A stretch of DNA of 64,000 nucleotides, taken from assembly GCA_029237695.1 (NCBI GenBank), contig CM055269.1, positions 33,217,175-33,281,174 on the forward strand, in the 5' to 3' direction. The notes under the pieces are model-generated. The model worked only from the letters and a program-made list of their open reading frames with translations, did not search any database and was not told the origin of the DNA. Each line of letters starts with the position of its first letter. The stretch's first letter is position 1. The translations under genes and the position numbers were made by a program. Shown here piece after piece: positions 55,481 to 64,000 of this stretch. Origin of the DNA: Conchocele bisecta (taxonomy: Eukaryota; Mollusca; Bivalvia; Lucinida; Thyasiridae).

Positions 55481-56085
55481 TCACACAGCGGGAAGCACGA
55501 AGCTTGGGTGAGGAGATAATACTGGGTGGGGAGTCACACAACGGGAATCACGAAGCTGGGGTTGGGACTCATGCTGGGTGGGGGAATCACACAGCGGGAA
55601 TCACGAAGCTTGGGTGGGGATATAATACTTGGTAGGGGAGTCACACAGCAGGAATCACGAAGCTGGGGTTGGGACTAATGTTGGGTGGGAAAGTCGCACA
55701 GCGGGAATCACGAAGCTGGGGTTGGGAATAATGTTGGGTGGTGGAGTCACACAGCGGGAAGCACAAAGCTTGTGTGGGGAGATAATACTGGGTGGGGAAG
55801 TCGCACAGCGGGAATCACGAAGCTATGGTGGGGCACGCACGGAGCAGGGGTGGGGAGTCACACAGCCGGGGTCAGGAAGCTGGGATGGGAAATCACACAT
55901 CAGGTGGGCACGGAGCAGGGGTAGTGAGTCACACAGCCGGGGGTCACGAAGCTGGGTGGGAATCCTGACACTAGCTGAATGGCGGGCACACAACAGCTAG
56001 AACGCATCACAATGGAGTGAGGATCACCTAACAGGGGTGGAAGCTAGGGGAGTCACACAGCAGGGGTCACAAAGCTGGAGTCGGG
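55481..56085. repeat. GGGAATCACGAAGCTGGG minisatellite, about ten copies
   Basis: Units of roughly 51-58 bp share GAGTCACACAGCGGGAATCA and CGAAGCTGGGGTTGGG. They are irregular and diverge toward the right. Open frames through them follow from composition and unit length. Confidence 0.85.
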
Positions 56086-56339
56086 AATCGTATCGCAATG
56101 GGGGAAGAGTGGGTGAGGTAATGGGATATTGGCATTATCATGGTTCAAGCCAATATTAATAATCAATAATGCCAGAATCACGTTCAAATCATCACATCTA
56201 TAACGACTAACGGACCATAGGTAACATCGTCGGTGAGTAATGGTTAAGGGGGATGATATTTGGGCCTTGGGAGTTCTGAGACGCGAGTTGCGTCTCGAGT
56301 TGCGTCTCTCGCGACAAAGTCGACAACTGACAGATTTCA

Positions 56340-56740
56340 CTCGTATTTATAACCTTCGGTGCGAACGTTGTCCGCGAATCCAGCCCTTTGATTGGTAACC
56401 ATATTTGGAATCCGCGGACAACATGTGAAAATTGTCCCGGATTCCGTACAGTGGATTGGTTGGAATGTGTAATCGGATTCCCGGACTTTCCCATTTTGAC
56501 GAAATGTGAAAGTTGTCCCGCACCGTCTATTGGTAGGATTGGTTTGACGGAAATTACCGAGCTTAAACAGGTTTACGCAGTATAAAATGGCGGCCGTGTT
56601 CAACACACACAAAAATGTCAACAAACTATTGTGAATTGTAACTAACTAAACAAGTTTCCTGGTGTATGAAGACGCCGATAATAATCTATTGACAATTGTG
56701 AACATCCAGGCATGCATCGGATATCGTGGTAAGTTGTGTG
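56340..56740 (+). promoter_or_regulatory. possible promoter: CCAAT boxes, TATA box, first donor
   Basis: Four ATTGG words (reverse CCAAT) lie at 56391, 56455, 56529 and 56538, followed by TATAAAA at 56581-56587 joined to ATGGCGGCCG. Two related blocks, TGTGAAAATTGTCCCG and TGTGAAAGTTGTCCCG, lie between. A consensus donor GTG|GTAAGT lies at 56728/56729, so a short first exon near 56610-56728 is possible. The spacing is promoter-like; transcription is not shown. Confidence 0.4.
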
Positions 56741-56768
56741 CACAAAATGACACGTGTTTTGTTCCAAA

Positions 56769-57044
56769 ATGAGTGATAAATTCGAAGCGAGGAATACGCA
56801 ATACACAGCCGTGTATAGCGATGCTTCGCTGACTGGGTCGCTTCACTATCACTGTAATTTTGAAGATGAGTTTCCTATCACTGTCATTTTGAAGTATTGG
56901 TTTCCTATTATTTTCACTTTGAAGTCTGTGTTTACTATCACTGCCATTTTAAAGATGAATTTCCTATCACTGTCATTATCATATGAAGATGGGTTTCCTA
57001 TCACTGTCATTTTGAAGATGTGTTTCATATCACTGTCATTTTGA
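56769..57044 (+). CDS. possible short frame running into the minisatellite
   Basis: An ATG 180 bp beyond the TATA box opens 91 codons. The first 26 residues (MSDKFEARNTQYTAVYSDAS then LTGSLH) are not repeat-derived; the rest is array sequence (FPITVILK-type). It may be a genuine start truncated by array growth, or a chance frame. No family is recognised. Confidence 0.2.
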   Translation: MSDKFEARNTQYTAVYSDASLTGSLHYHCNFEDEFPITVILKYWFPIIFTLKSVFTITAILKMNFLSLSLSYEDGFPITVILKMCFISLSF

Positions 57045-58893
57045 ATATGCGTTTCCTATCACTGTCATTTTGAAGATGAGTTTCCTATCACTGTCATTTT
57101 GAAGTATTGGTTTCCTATCACTGTCATTTTCATTTTGAAGTCTGTGGTTTTCATATCACTACATTTTGAAGATGGGTTTCCTATCACTGCCATTTTGAAG
57201 ATGAGTTTCCTATCACTGTCATTTTGAAGATGGGTTTCCTATCACTGTCATTTTGAAGATAGGTTTCCTATCACTGTCATTTTGAATATGGGTTTCCTAT
57301 CACTGTCATTTTGAATATGGGTTTCATATCACTACATTTTAAAGTCTTGGTTTCCTATCACTGTCATTTTGAAGTCTGTGTTTCCTATCACTGTCACTTT
57401 CAAGTCTGGGTTTCATATCACTGTCATTTTGAAGATGGGTTTCCTATTACTGTCATTTTGAAGATGGGTTTCCTGTCACTGTCATTTTGAAGATGGGTTT
57501 CCTATCGCTGTCATTTTGAAGTATTGGTTTCTTATCACTGTCATTTTGAATATGGGTTTCCTATCACTAAATTTTGAAGATGGGTTTCCTACCACTGTCA
57601 TTTTGAGGATGGGTTTCCTATTGAAGTATTGGTTTCCTATCACTGTCATTTTAAGATGGGTTTCCTATCACTGTCATTTTGAAGATGGGTTTCCTATCAC
57701 TGCCATTTTGACGTATTGGTTTCCTGTCACTGTCATTTTGAAGATGTTTTTCCTATTGCTGTCATTTTGAAGTATTGGTTTCTTATCACTGTCATTTTGA
57801 ATATGGGTTTCCTATCACTAAATTTTGAAGTGTGTTTCCTACCACTGTCATTTTGAAGATTGGTTTCCTATCACTGTCATTTTGAATATGGGTTTCCTAT
57901 CACTGTCATTTTGAAGATGGGTTTCCTATCACTGTCATTTTGAAGTATTGGTTTCCTATCACTTTCATTTTGAAGATGAGTTTCCTATCACTGTCATTTT
58001 GAAGATGGGTTTCCTGTCACTGTCATTTTGAAGATGGGTTTCCTATCGCTGTCATTTTGAAGTATTGGTTTCTTACCACTGTCATTTTGAATATGGGTTT
58101 CCTATCACTAACTTTTGATGATCTTTCCTTACCCCTGTCATTTAAGCATAACAGGGTATCCTATCACTGTCATTTTGAAGTTGGGTTTCCTATCATGTCC
58201 CTTTTGAAGAAAGGGTTTCCTATCACTGTCATTTTGAATAAAGGGTTTATTGGGTTCTTTTCCTTTCATGTCATTTTGAATATTGGGTTTCCTGACTTCC
58301 ATTTTGGTATTTTGGGATAGGGGTTTCTTATCACAACGGTCATTTTGGAAGTATTGGTTGGTTTTCTTTTAATCACAATACATTTTGAGATTGGGTTTCC
58401 TATCAATGTCATTTTGAAGATGGGTTTTATCTTTTATATTCCATGAGAATGGGTTTCTATCACTGTCATTTTGAAGATGGGTTTCCTTCACTGTCATTTT
58501 GAAGATGGTTTGTGGGGGCCTATGACTGTCATTTTGAAGATGGGTTTCCTATCATCATTTTGGAAGATTTGCTATCACTGTCATTTTGAAGATGGTTTCT
58601 TCACTGGGTTTCCATGGGATGGTCTTTTATTTCCCGCTGTCATTTTGAAGATGGGTTTCCTACACTGTCATGATATTTTGAGGGTCCTATCACTAAATTT
58701 TGAAGATGGGTTTCCTACCACTGTCATTTTGAGGATGGGTTTCCTATTGAAGTAGTGGTTTCCTATCACTGTCATTTTAAGATGGGTTTCCTATCACTGT
58801 CATTTTGAAGATGGGTTTCCTATCACTGCCATTTTGACGTATTGGTTTCCTATCACTGTCATTTTGAAGATGGGTCTCCTATCATTGTCATTT
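56836..58893. repeat. 29/30-bp minisatellite, second block (2 kb)
   Basis: Same unit as 51571-55117, about 70 copies. Segment 57517-57720 recurs near 58680-58860, again a higher-order period of about 1.15 kb. 58090-58680 is indel-rich and disordered. Confidence 0.92.
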
Positions 58894-58980
58894 TCATCAC
58901 AAGAGTCAAGGTCTGGAAAGACATTGATGTTCTCATACGACCGGCCACGATTCCATTGTCTAAACGAATACTTATATCAG

Positions 58981-59262
58981 TAGCTGGTTTCACCAAAATT
59001 GCTGAGCATATTTATCTAGCTAAGTATACTTTGAGGGAGTAATCATTTATTTTTTTCCCGAAATGTATTATTTCTTATAGAACTAACGACTGTATATACT
59101 TTGATGATTAAAAGTATGCAGACTTATTATACTGAATGTATTACATTATCACAGCCAAAATGGCCCGTGATAATGTAACAACTTCAGTATAATAACAAAA
59201 TAATAACTTTATCCTTAAAATTGACAATTCCTCCATCAAAGTGTACTGAGCAAGATAATGAT
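58981..59262. mobile_element. TAGCC MITE, copy F (right end eroded)
   Basis: Left end TAGCTGGTTTCACCAAAATT after CAG. Centre ATTACATTATCACAGCC...GGCCCGTGATAATGTAA. The right end has decayed after CATCAAAGTGTACTGAGCAA. Confidence 0.7.
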
Positions 59263-59435
59263 GTAACGAAGAAAACGGTCCGCAAATAAAAAACCCACCC
59301 ACCCCCCCCCCCCCCATGTTAAATTCCCATAGGACAATCGTTTTTTCGCAATAAAATCAATATTTGATGAAATTTCATTCGTAATCCTATTTTAGGGGAA
59401 GGGGCCAAGTGGCTTTGGTGTGGTATGGACCTGCC
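59263..59435. mobile_element. fragment of the CCCCATGTTAAATTCCC family
   Basis: CCCATGTTAAATTCCCATAG then TTTTTTCGCAATAAAATCAA matches words in the ends at 1535-1620, 45110 and 60600. Includes a C-run at 59288-59314. Confidence 0.5.
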
Positions 59436-59625
59436 ACCAGGTCAGGTTATTCTAATTTGAGGGCTGAATATATTGTTTCTCGATGTAAATATTCAGTTCT
59501 GATTTTGGAATTTTCCCCCCAATGCAGCAGGTTAAAATGTGATCGAACCCGTTTGCCCGGCCTTACATGACCTTAGCTGTTGATAGGCCGTTAAGCACCA
59601 ATAAACAAACAAACAAATTCACCAG
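59436..59625 (+). mobile_element. SINE-like 3' fragment
   Basis: ATATTCAGTTCTGATTTTGG, GATCGAACCCGTTTGCCCGG, GACCTTAGCTGTTGATAGGC then CGTTAAGCACCAATAAACAA and AAC repeats at the 3' end. It matches 23100-23260 in reverse. The A-rich simple tail is typical of SINEs. Confidence 0.6.
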
Positions 59626-60010
59626 GTTACTTAAATGACTTAACAATTTTGGTTAACCAGTTCGTCACAGTTTCTCAAAATGGCCATATCATCTACATAA
59701 GTTGCTTAATCGCTTCAATACTTCAACAATTCATTCATTGGTATGTGTGCCACAACTACCTTTTCATAATTTATATGACCTTCGCCTTTTGACCTTCACC
59801 AGGTTACTTAAATGACTTAACAATTTTGGTTAACCAGTTTATCACAGTTTCTCAAACTGGCCATATCATCTATATAAGTTGCTTAATCGCTTCAATACTT
59901 CAACACTTCATTCATTGGTATGTGTGCCACACCTGCCTTTTCACCTTTACCAGGTTACTTAAATGACTTAACCACTTTGTCACAGTTTCTCAAATATGCT
60001 GCAGGTGGCA
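59626..60010. repeat. about 175-bp tandem repeat, two and a half copies
   Basis: CACCAGGTTACTTAAATGAC begins units near 59628, 59800 and 59947. Each holds AACCAGTTCGTCACAGTTTC-like and GTTGCTTAATCGCTTCAATA words. Confidence 0.75.
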
Positions 60011-60774
60011 TCCACGTTCGACAGACGCAGTTCTTGTTTGTTATTGATAACAAAAGTACTTACTTTTGAATATTTTTTAGATTAAATGTGTTTAATAGCC
60101 GAAAGTTCGTCGGCAGCAAAACGTGGAACATACAGTAGTTTGAGTAAGGACGACAGCAATTTTTCTCACCACAACACGAGCTACAAAAGCAACGTAGCAT
60201 GTTCGAATGGCTATTTCCATGATTTCTGTACCGTGTACTGCCATCTCTACTGTCTGTTTAACGAAACTTACCCAAATTTTACGGCCATATAAACAATGCA
60301 AAAACAACATTGTTTTCGATAATATTAAATTATATCAAACCTTAAGAATGAGCCTTCTATTTAGTTCGTGAAATTTGGTCCAATATTGATTTTATTGCGA
60401 AAACAATATTTCCCCATGTTAAATTATTGTGAAGATGTCTATGGATTTAACATGGGAACATTTTTTGAATTTCAGAATTTGTTGACAGATTTTCAAAGTT
60501 TAACTTTTGTTTTCTTAGTTAGATCATTGTCGCTATCTAGTCAGGTTTCGAGTTAATTTCCTTTTCTTTTTTTTTCCGTTTTTCGACTCCTCCTCCAGCT
60601 CTTTTCCCCCATGTTAAATTCCCATTTCAGACATCATGTTTCGCAATAAAATCAAAGATGGGTCTTTCTTAAATTTTGATAAAATTTAATATTTTCGAAA
60701 CAAATATTGATTTTGCATTGTTTATATATATCTAGGCGTAAGATTCGGGCAGGTTTCGTGAAACAGACAGTAGT
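60011..60774. mobile_element. patchwork of MITE end fragments
   Basis: 60040-60140 is an arm of the CTACTGTCTG family (ends in AAAACGTGGAACATACAGTAG, split AAAACGTGGAACA and TACAGTAG). 60345-60660 resembles both ends of the element at 1535-5022. 60690-60770 resembles 470-542. No gene. Confidence 0.5.
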
Positions 60775-60972
60775 CTACATGGTGAATTCAGTCACGTCAA
60801 ACCCATAGTCCGGGTCGTATGCGAGACGGCCATCTTTAAGCGTTATGCCCTTGCAGGCGTCTGTAATGGCGGTGTTTACATCCGGGCAGTCGACAGAGAG
60901 GATCCCACCTTCTGCGGCGGCGGCCATGTATACCATACGGCGGAATAACGGGGCGCGTTGGACTGGGCCCGT
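60775..60972 (-). CDS. terminal exon of an unidentified gene
   Basis: An acceptor (TTCCGTGTTTCAG, AG at 60974-60973) precedes 65 codons and a TAG stop at 60775-60777. The product begins TGPVQRAPLFRRMVYMAAAA and continues with ILSVDCPDVNTAITDACKGI, ending DPDYGFDVTEFTM. It is GC-rich and shows normal amino acid composition, so a real exon is likely, but no family is recognised. It cannot belong to the RCC1-like gene downstream on the same strand because it ends in a stop. The rest of the gene lies beyond the array, probably outside the window. The adjoining array copies its first 17-20 codons. Confidence 0.6.
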   Translation of the reverse strand, partial: TGPVQRAPLFRRMVYMAAAAEGGILSVDCPDVNTAITDACKGITLKDGRLAYDPDYGFDVTEFTM

Positions 60973-62755
60973 CTGAAACACGGAACAAGGCTGACATAAA
61001 TGTGTCGTCTGCGGCGGTGGCCATGTACACTATGCGGCGGAATAACAGGGCGCGTTGGACCGGGTCCGTCTGAAACACGAAACAAGGATAAAATAAATAT
61101 GTCGTCTGTGTCGGCGGCCATGCACACTATGCGGCGGAATAACGGGGCGCGTTGGACCGGGTCCGTCTGAAACACGAAACAAGGATAAAATAAATGTGTC
61201 GTCTGTGGCAGCCATGCCCACTATGCGGCGGAATAACGGGGCGCGTTGAACCGGGTCCGTCTGAAACACGAAACAAAGATAAAATAAATGTGTCGTCTGT
61301 GGCAGCGGCCATTTACACTATGCGGCGGAATAACGGGGCGTGTTGGACCGGGTCCGTCTGAAACACGAAACAAGGATAAAATAAATGTGTCGTCTGTGGC
61401 AGCGGCCATGTACACTATACGGCGGAATAATGTGGCGCGTTGGACCAGGTCCGTCTTAAACACAAAACAAGGCTAGAATAAATGTGTCGTTTGCGACAGC
61501 AGCCATGTACACTATGCGATGGAATAACGGAGCGCTTTGGACCTGGCCCGTCTTAAACACAAAACAAGGCTAGAATAAATGTGTCGTCGGAATACAGTGG
61601 AGTAATGGGGCGTGCTGTACTGGGCCCGCCTGAAACATGGAACAAGGGTAAAATAAATGAGTCGTCTGCGGCGGCGGTCATGTACACTATGCGGCGGAAT
61701 AACGGGGCACGTTGGTCCGGGTCCGTCTGAAACACGGAACAAGGCTAAAATAAATGGGCGTTTTTCGTTGCAACACCCGGGTGGCAACTCGGATAAAAAG
61801 AGTACCACTGGAAAAAGCAGAGTTCCTACTCGAGTTAAATAATGTGACCTTTCATTCTAAATTAAATGTGTCGTCTGCGGCGGGGCCATATACACTATGG
61901 GGCGGAATATTAACGGAGCGCGTTGGACCGGGCCCGTCTGAAACACGGAACAACGCTAAAATAAATGTGTCATCTGCGGCGGCGGCCATGTACATTATGC
62001 GGCGGAATAACGGGCGCGTTGAACATGGCCCGTCTAAAACACGGAACAATGCTAAAATAAGTGTGTCGTCTGCGGCATAGCAGTGGCCATGTACACGATG
62101 AGGCGGAATAACGGAGCGCGCTGTACTGGGCCCGTGTGGTACACGTAACAAGGCTAGAATAAATGTGTCGTCTGCGGCGGCCATGTACACCATACAGCGG
62201 AATAACGGGGCACGTTGGACATGACCCGTCTGAAACACGGAACAAGACTAAAATAAATGTGTGTCTGCGGCGGCAATGTACACTATGCGATGGAATAACG
62301 GGGCACGTTGGACCGGGCCCGTCTGAAACACGGAACAAGGCTAAAATAAATGTGTGTCTGTACACTGTGGCGGATTAACGGGGCGCGTTGAACATGGCCT
62401 GTCTGAAACACAGAACAAGGCTAAAATAGAACCGGGTCCGTCTGAAACACGAAACAAGGATAAAATAAATGTGCGTCTGCGGCGGCGGCCATGTACACTA
62501 TGCGGCGGAATAACGGGGCACGTTGGACCGGGTCCGTCTGAAACACGAAACAAGGATAAAATAAATGTGTGTCTGCCATGTACACTATGTGGCGGAATAA
62601 CGGTGCGCGTTACACATGGCCCGTCTGAAACACGGAACAAGGCTAAAATAATTGTTTCGTATGCGGCGGCGACCATGCACACTGTACGGCGAAATAAGGG
62701 GCGCGTTTGACCGGGCACGTCTGAAACACGGAACAAGGCTAGAATAAATGTGTCG
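60973..62755 (-). repeat. exon-derived minisatellite, about 19 copies of 95-100 bp
   Basis: On the minus strand each unit contains a splice acceptor (CTTGTTTCGTGTTTCAG) followed by codons for the first 17-20 residues of the exon at 60775-60972 (T(G/D)PVQRAPLFRR(M/I)VYMAAA). A spacer, GACGACACATTTATTTTA, then leads to the next acceptor. Unit lengths are mostly not multiples of three, so the frame changes from unit to unit. A non-repeat insert lies at about 61760-61860, and two short units at 62370-62450. Duplicating an exon edge many times is uncommon. Confidence 0.82.
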
Positions 62756-63156
62756 TCTGGTCTGCTTTTTCTTTTTTTTTCTAAATATTTATTAATACAA
62801 GCATGATCATGATGATATGAAAGCGAATGAGAATCTTTTCAAATGTAGAAAATTCTCATTCGCTGTCAAACATGTTTTGTCCGTTTGTTCTAAGAAGTAA
62901 AACTTTTTAACCGTAATTGGTTAGAACTTGAAACTTGGTGGTGTGTAGATGCGCAATGAATTTCGATTTCTGATTCGACCCCCGGTCATGGATTATCTCC
63001 CCCTGGAATTTCCTAAATTTGCTTGTAAGAAGTAAAACCTTTTAACCGTAATAGGTTGGGTCTTGAAACTTGGTGTGTGCCTTCCTTATGGTGTGTATAG
63101 GTACGCAAAATGAATTTCGATTCAACCTCTCGACTTAGCATTTGGGAAAAGTGGGT
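62756..63156. other. no gene; 150-bp duplicated stretch
   Basis: GTAAAACTTTTTAACCGTAA and GTAAAACCTTTTAACCGTAA head two related stretches (62898 and 63034). A small hairpin GAATGAGAATCTTT / GAAAATTCTCATTC lies at 62827. Confidence 0.5.
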
Positions 63157-63430
63157 ATATAGAGAATAGTAGGTTAGTGCCGTGAATGGGAAAAAATATC
63201 TGGCAAGGCTCAGGAAACGGGATGGGCGAGGCTATGCCGAGCACAATCCGTTTCCGTGCCGCGCCAGATATATTTTTTCCCACTCACGGCACTAACCTAG
63301 TCCTACTATTCTATTTATCTCATCAACACCTACAAATGGCTGTAAAATGCAAAAATTATATTGACTGGATATCAAAAATGTTTCACGGCACCGTGTTTCA
63401 CGGCACATACGCACTGTGTTGACGGGATAA
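63157..63430. mobile_element. TATCCCGTCAACAC element, copy 3
   Basis: GAGAATAGTAGGTTAGTGCC then GTGAATGGGAAAAAATATCT, a loop with CAGGAAACGGGATGGGCGAG, the complementary arm, and the end GCACTGTGTTGACGGGATAA. Same orientation as copy 1. Confidence 0.72.
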
Positions 63431-63457
63431 ATTGCGATGGCGCGCCATCGACTGTGC

Positions 63458-63612
63458 TCTACTGTCTGTTCCACGTTTTGCTGCCGACGATCTTTTGGCC
63501 AATAACCACATTAAATCTTAAAAATATTTAAATGTAAGTACTTTTTTATCAACATGATCAATAACAAAAAAGTCACCCTCCCCAAAAAAATTATTTGATA
63601 AAATTCCGTCAA
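63458..63612. mobile_element. half copy of the CTACTGTCTG MITE
   Basis: CTACTGTCTGTTCCACG, TTTTGCTGCCGACGA, AAATGTAAGTACTTTTT and AAGTCACCCTCCCC match the left arm of 19443-19774. Confidence 0.7.
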
Positions 63613-64000
63613 ATTGTTAACCCTCTTATAAGTGATAGTGTATTTCAGATTGTGGATATAAAATGTGATTTTTGGAATATTTCTCGGATTGGAAATGTGT
63701 TGAAATTTATATGGATATATTTCGATTTTGACGGTTCAGCGATGGTATGTGTGGCTTTATATTATGTAATGGAAGTTTGATGTTACAGTGAATTTGAATC
63801 TATCGATGGAGGCCGCCATGTTTTGATTTTCTTATTTATACGATAGTGCTATTGTGTTACATCAATGGCCCACGGCTAACACACTTTTGTTCCCATTGTA
63901 TTACATATGCCCGTGTGAAAACTACGGAAGTCCTTTCATGTCGTAACAATAAAACGATTAGCTACACAACATGCACAAAGTCCTGTTGAAATTTAAAAAC
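63613..64000. other. no gene seen
   Basis: AT-rich; includes GGAGGCCGCCATGTTTTG (63809), a member of the GGCCGCCAT words. No gene. Confidence 0.5.

Noticed and set aside
51513..58842. Many FPITVILK-type open frames
   Set aside because: They are minisatellite translations that end wherever 29-bp units change the frame.
60775..60972. Assignment of this exon to the RCC1-like gene
   Set aside because: It lies upstream of the RCC1 exons on the same strand but ends in a stop codon, and has no RCC1 repeat.

Overview
The window is eukaryotic, AT-rich, intron-bearing and dense with repeats. It looks like a marine bivalve mollusc or another lophotrochozoan. I infer this from many palindromic MITEs, short-element 3' ends of the 'GGACGTTAAAC' type seen in molluscs, GACCTTGACC-type dispersed repeats, ACGGACGG microsatellites and a Ty3/Gypsy LTR retrotransposon. 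The species cannot be named from sequence alone.

Host genes. The best-supported gene is an RCC1-like seven-bladed beta-propeller on the minus strand, in two exons: 47023-46739 (blades 1-2) and 29762-28869 (blades 3-7 and stop). Good splice sites join them in phase 0 across a 17-kb intron. A second minus-strand gene contributes only its last exon (60972-60775). Upstream of that exon lie about 19 tandem copies of its own splice acceptor and first codons, up to 62755. A Lys/Pro/Thr-rich plus-strand terminal exon near 5770-6162 is possible but weaker.

The RCC1 intron carries a 10.8-kb Ty3/Gypsy element (32546-43365). Its LTRs are almost identical (about 1.06 kb each) and it is flanked by TATA. 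It has a primer-binding site, a 2.1-kb repeat-rich leader, gag, and pol (protease, reverse transcriptase, RNase H, integrase). At the gag/pol junction sits a textbook -1 frameshift signal: a CCCAAAC heptamer in the gag frame, a 6-nt spacer, a perfect 10-bp stem, and a loop able to form a pseudoknot. Several one-base breaks interrupt pol although the LTRs look young. A much older, decayed Gypsy pol lies at about 11.9-13.1 kb on the minus strand.

Region by region. 0-5 kb holds a mirror-image AACAATTCG array and a 3.5-kb element with long inverted arms. 5-10 kb holds MITEs, including three perfect 100-bp palindromes. 10-14.4 kb holds GGCGGCCAT repeats around the Gypsy fossil. 14.8-28.8 kb holds nested MITEs, short-element fragments, and a 3-kb composite element inserted in an older repeat whose uninterrupted relative survives at 24.2-24.6 kb. 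28.9-47.0 kb is the RCC1-like gene and its intron. 47.3-48.4 kb is a 57-bp tandem array inside a hairpin. 48.4-51.3 kb holds nested MITEs. 51.6-58.9 kb is a 29/30-bp minisatellite split by a 1.7-kb segment with a TATA/CCAAT promoter-like stretch. 59-64 kb holds repeat fragments and the exon-derived minisatellite. I saw no rRNA or convincing tRNA gene.
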